Below are positions 6,216-7,006 of a stretch of 7,006 bases of DNA, in pieces. The position numbers were made by a program, and so were the translations under genes. The stretch's first letter is position 1. Each line of letters opens with the position of its first letter. Under the pieces are notes generated by a model. It ran no database searches. It had not been told where the DNA came from and worked only from the letters and a program-made list of their open reading frames with translations. The DNA comes from SZUA-426 sp041666155 (GTDB lineage: Bacteria > Spirochaetota > Spirochaetia > Treponematales > Breznakiellaceae), in assembly GCA_041666155.1 (NCBI GenBank), contig JBAYHM010000242.1, positions 1-7,006 on the forward strand. Direction: 5' to 3'.

Positions 6216-7006
6216 GTGAAAAAAAGAAACACTCTCAATGCAACAACAAAACGGTTTTTTTTAGCTTTCAGCATATCACTGTGCCCGTTTTTACTCGTCG
6301 ATGCCCAAACACCCATCACCTCTTTTCAACCGATCGGTTTACCGTCTTCCCGCAGTTCATCTCCGGTATTCAATCGCTACGCGTCGCTTCCCCCGTTCAC
6401 CGCCGCGCAACCCGAGAAAGGAGAATGGTTCTGTATCCCGACGCTGGAATTCTCTCAGGGCATGACCGCGGCTTATATTTATGACGCGAATGGATTTGAA
6501 ATACCCGCGACAATTCTGGACTATGAAACCTTATCGCTTGAACTGCCGGTTTCCTACGGATTAACGGATATGATTTCGCTGGAAATGGATCTGCAGTTTC
6601 AATACCTCTGGGGCGGCAAGCTCGACGCGCTTGTTGAAGCTTTCCACGGCCTATTCGGGTTTTTAAACGGCGGACGCGAAATATTCAACCGAGATCGCTT
6701 AGAGATTACTATTCCGACCTTGAGCGGATTCGATCTCCGTGCCGCTTCGCCGGCGCTTCTCGTTTCAGACCCACTCTTAGGAGTCGCGCTTAGACTTGTG
6801 AAAACTGATCAAACCGCGTTAACAGGACGAATCTTCACGGCCCTACCCTTGGGCTTGGGAGCGGGATTGTACGGCGCAGAATTACCTCAATTAGGCTCGG
6901 GGCTTTACTTTTGTTGGACTCCGCATCCCCGTTTCGGTATTAACGCGTCGGTAGGCGGGATTTTGCCGTTGGAAAGTTTTGGATGGACCGCCTCGCATCC
7001 TTTTCC
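6216..7006 (+). CDS. DUF3187-like outer-membrane beta-barrel protein, N-terminal part
   Basis: A frame open from 6117 to the window end gives at least 263 codons from the proposed GTG at 6216; the 3' end lies outside. The start was chosen because it yields a signal peptide: basic MKKRNTLNATTKR, a hydrophobic core FFLAFSISLCPFLLV, and cleavage near VDA|Q (residue 30). The rest is rich in alternating hydrophobic and polar residues, as in beta-barrels (LEFSQGMTAAYIYDANGF, LSLELPVSYGLTDMISLEMD). It contains WGGKLDALVEAFHGLFGF followed by LNGGR (132-154). From memory, the FH..FG...GGR signature matches DUF3187 proteins, predicted outer-membrane proteins of unknown function. No convincing Shine-Dalgarno sequence precedes the GTG; an in-frame GTG at 6186 is an alternative. 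The gene diverges from the importer operon, so a functional link is possible but unproven. The coding frame is convincing; the family name is tentative. Confidence 0.75.
   Translation, partial: MKKRNTLNATTKRFFLAFSISLCPFLLVDAQTPITSFQPIGLPSSRSSSPVFNRYASLPPFTAAQPEKGEWFCIPTLEFSQGMTAAYIYDANGFEIPATILDYETLSLELPVSYGLTDMISLEMDLQFQYLWGGKLDALVEAFHGLFGFLNGGREIFNRDRLEITIPTLSGFDLRAASPALLVSDPLLGVALRLVKTDQTALTGRIFTALPLGLGAGLYGAELPQLGSGLYFCWTPHPRFGINASVGGILPLESFGWTASHPF

Noticed and set aside
6113..6319. 68-codon minus-strand ORF starting MMGVWAS
   Set aside because: It overlaps the start and signal peptide of the divergent gene, has no ribosome site and no recognisable content.
6194..6484. 96-codon plus-strand ORF at the start of the divergent gene
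   Set aside because: It is in a different frame from the frame that stays open to the window end and that encodes a signal peptide and barrel-like sequence.
1..7006. CRISPR arrays, insertion sequences, tRNA or rRNA genes, or a defence or other novel system
   Set aside because: No regularly spaced repeats, transposase motifs, terminal repeats bounding an element, or RNA-gene sequences were seen; the window reads as a sugar/polyol uptake locus beside an outer-membrane gene.

Overview
The window holds one leftward (minus-strand) operon and the 5' part of a divergent rightward gene, separated by about 400 bp of AT-rich intergenic DNA. In order of transcription the operon encodes an extracellular solute-binding protein (5815 to 4382), two MalF/MalG-type permeases (4292 to 3324 and 3312 to 2485), two non-identical MalK/UgpC-type ATPases (2464 to 1313 and 1325 to 207), and the first 61 codons of a zinc-type medium-chain dehydrogenase that runs off the left edge (185 to 1). 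Gaps inside the operon are 11 to 21 nt or a 13-nt overlap. The exception is an 89-nt gap after the binding protein, which carries a strong GC hairpin and a 14-bp palindrome.

Together these genes form a complete CUT1-type carbohydrate/polyol ABC importer with its own first catabolic enzyme. The N-terminus of the dehydrogenase resembles, from memory, the erythritol/L-threitol (sugar-alcohol) dehydrogenase branch of the MDR superfamily. I therefore infer a polyol or related small sugar alcohol as the substrate rather than maltose or glycerol-3-phosphate. Separate ATPase genes for the two halves of the ATPase dimer recall the glycerol importer type (GlpSTPQV) more than the MalK homodimer. Both ATPases carry Glu instead of the usual Gln in the Q-loop, and one has an LSNGQ signature.

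To the right, reading rightward, a frame opens with a GTG-initiated signal peptide at 6216 and stays open to the window end. It has the features of a DUF3187-like outer-membrane beta-barrel protein. The intergenic region (5816-6215) contains T/A runs, inverted repeats that could be operators, a weak candidate promoter, and a minus-strand stretch of protein-like sequence that may be a gene remnant.

Organism: a diderm bacterium, because of the periplasmic-type binding protein and the outer-membrane-type protein. The binding-protein signal peptide ends in ...SIWA|GG, a style I associate with spirochaete (Treponema/Spirochaeta-like) binding proteins. Base composition is close to balanced in the genes. 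Spirochaetota is my best guess, at moderate to low confidence. I see no RNA genes, CRISPR arrays, insertion sequences or transcriptional regulator, and nothing that amounts to a wholly new system. The points most worth a second look are the unusual ATPase pair, the inferred polyol specificity and the divergent outer-membrane gene.
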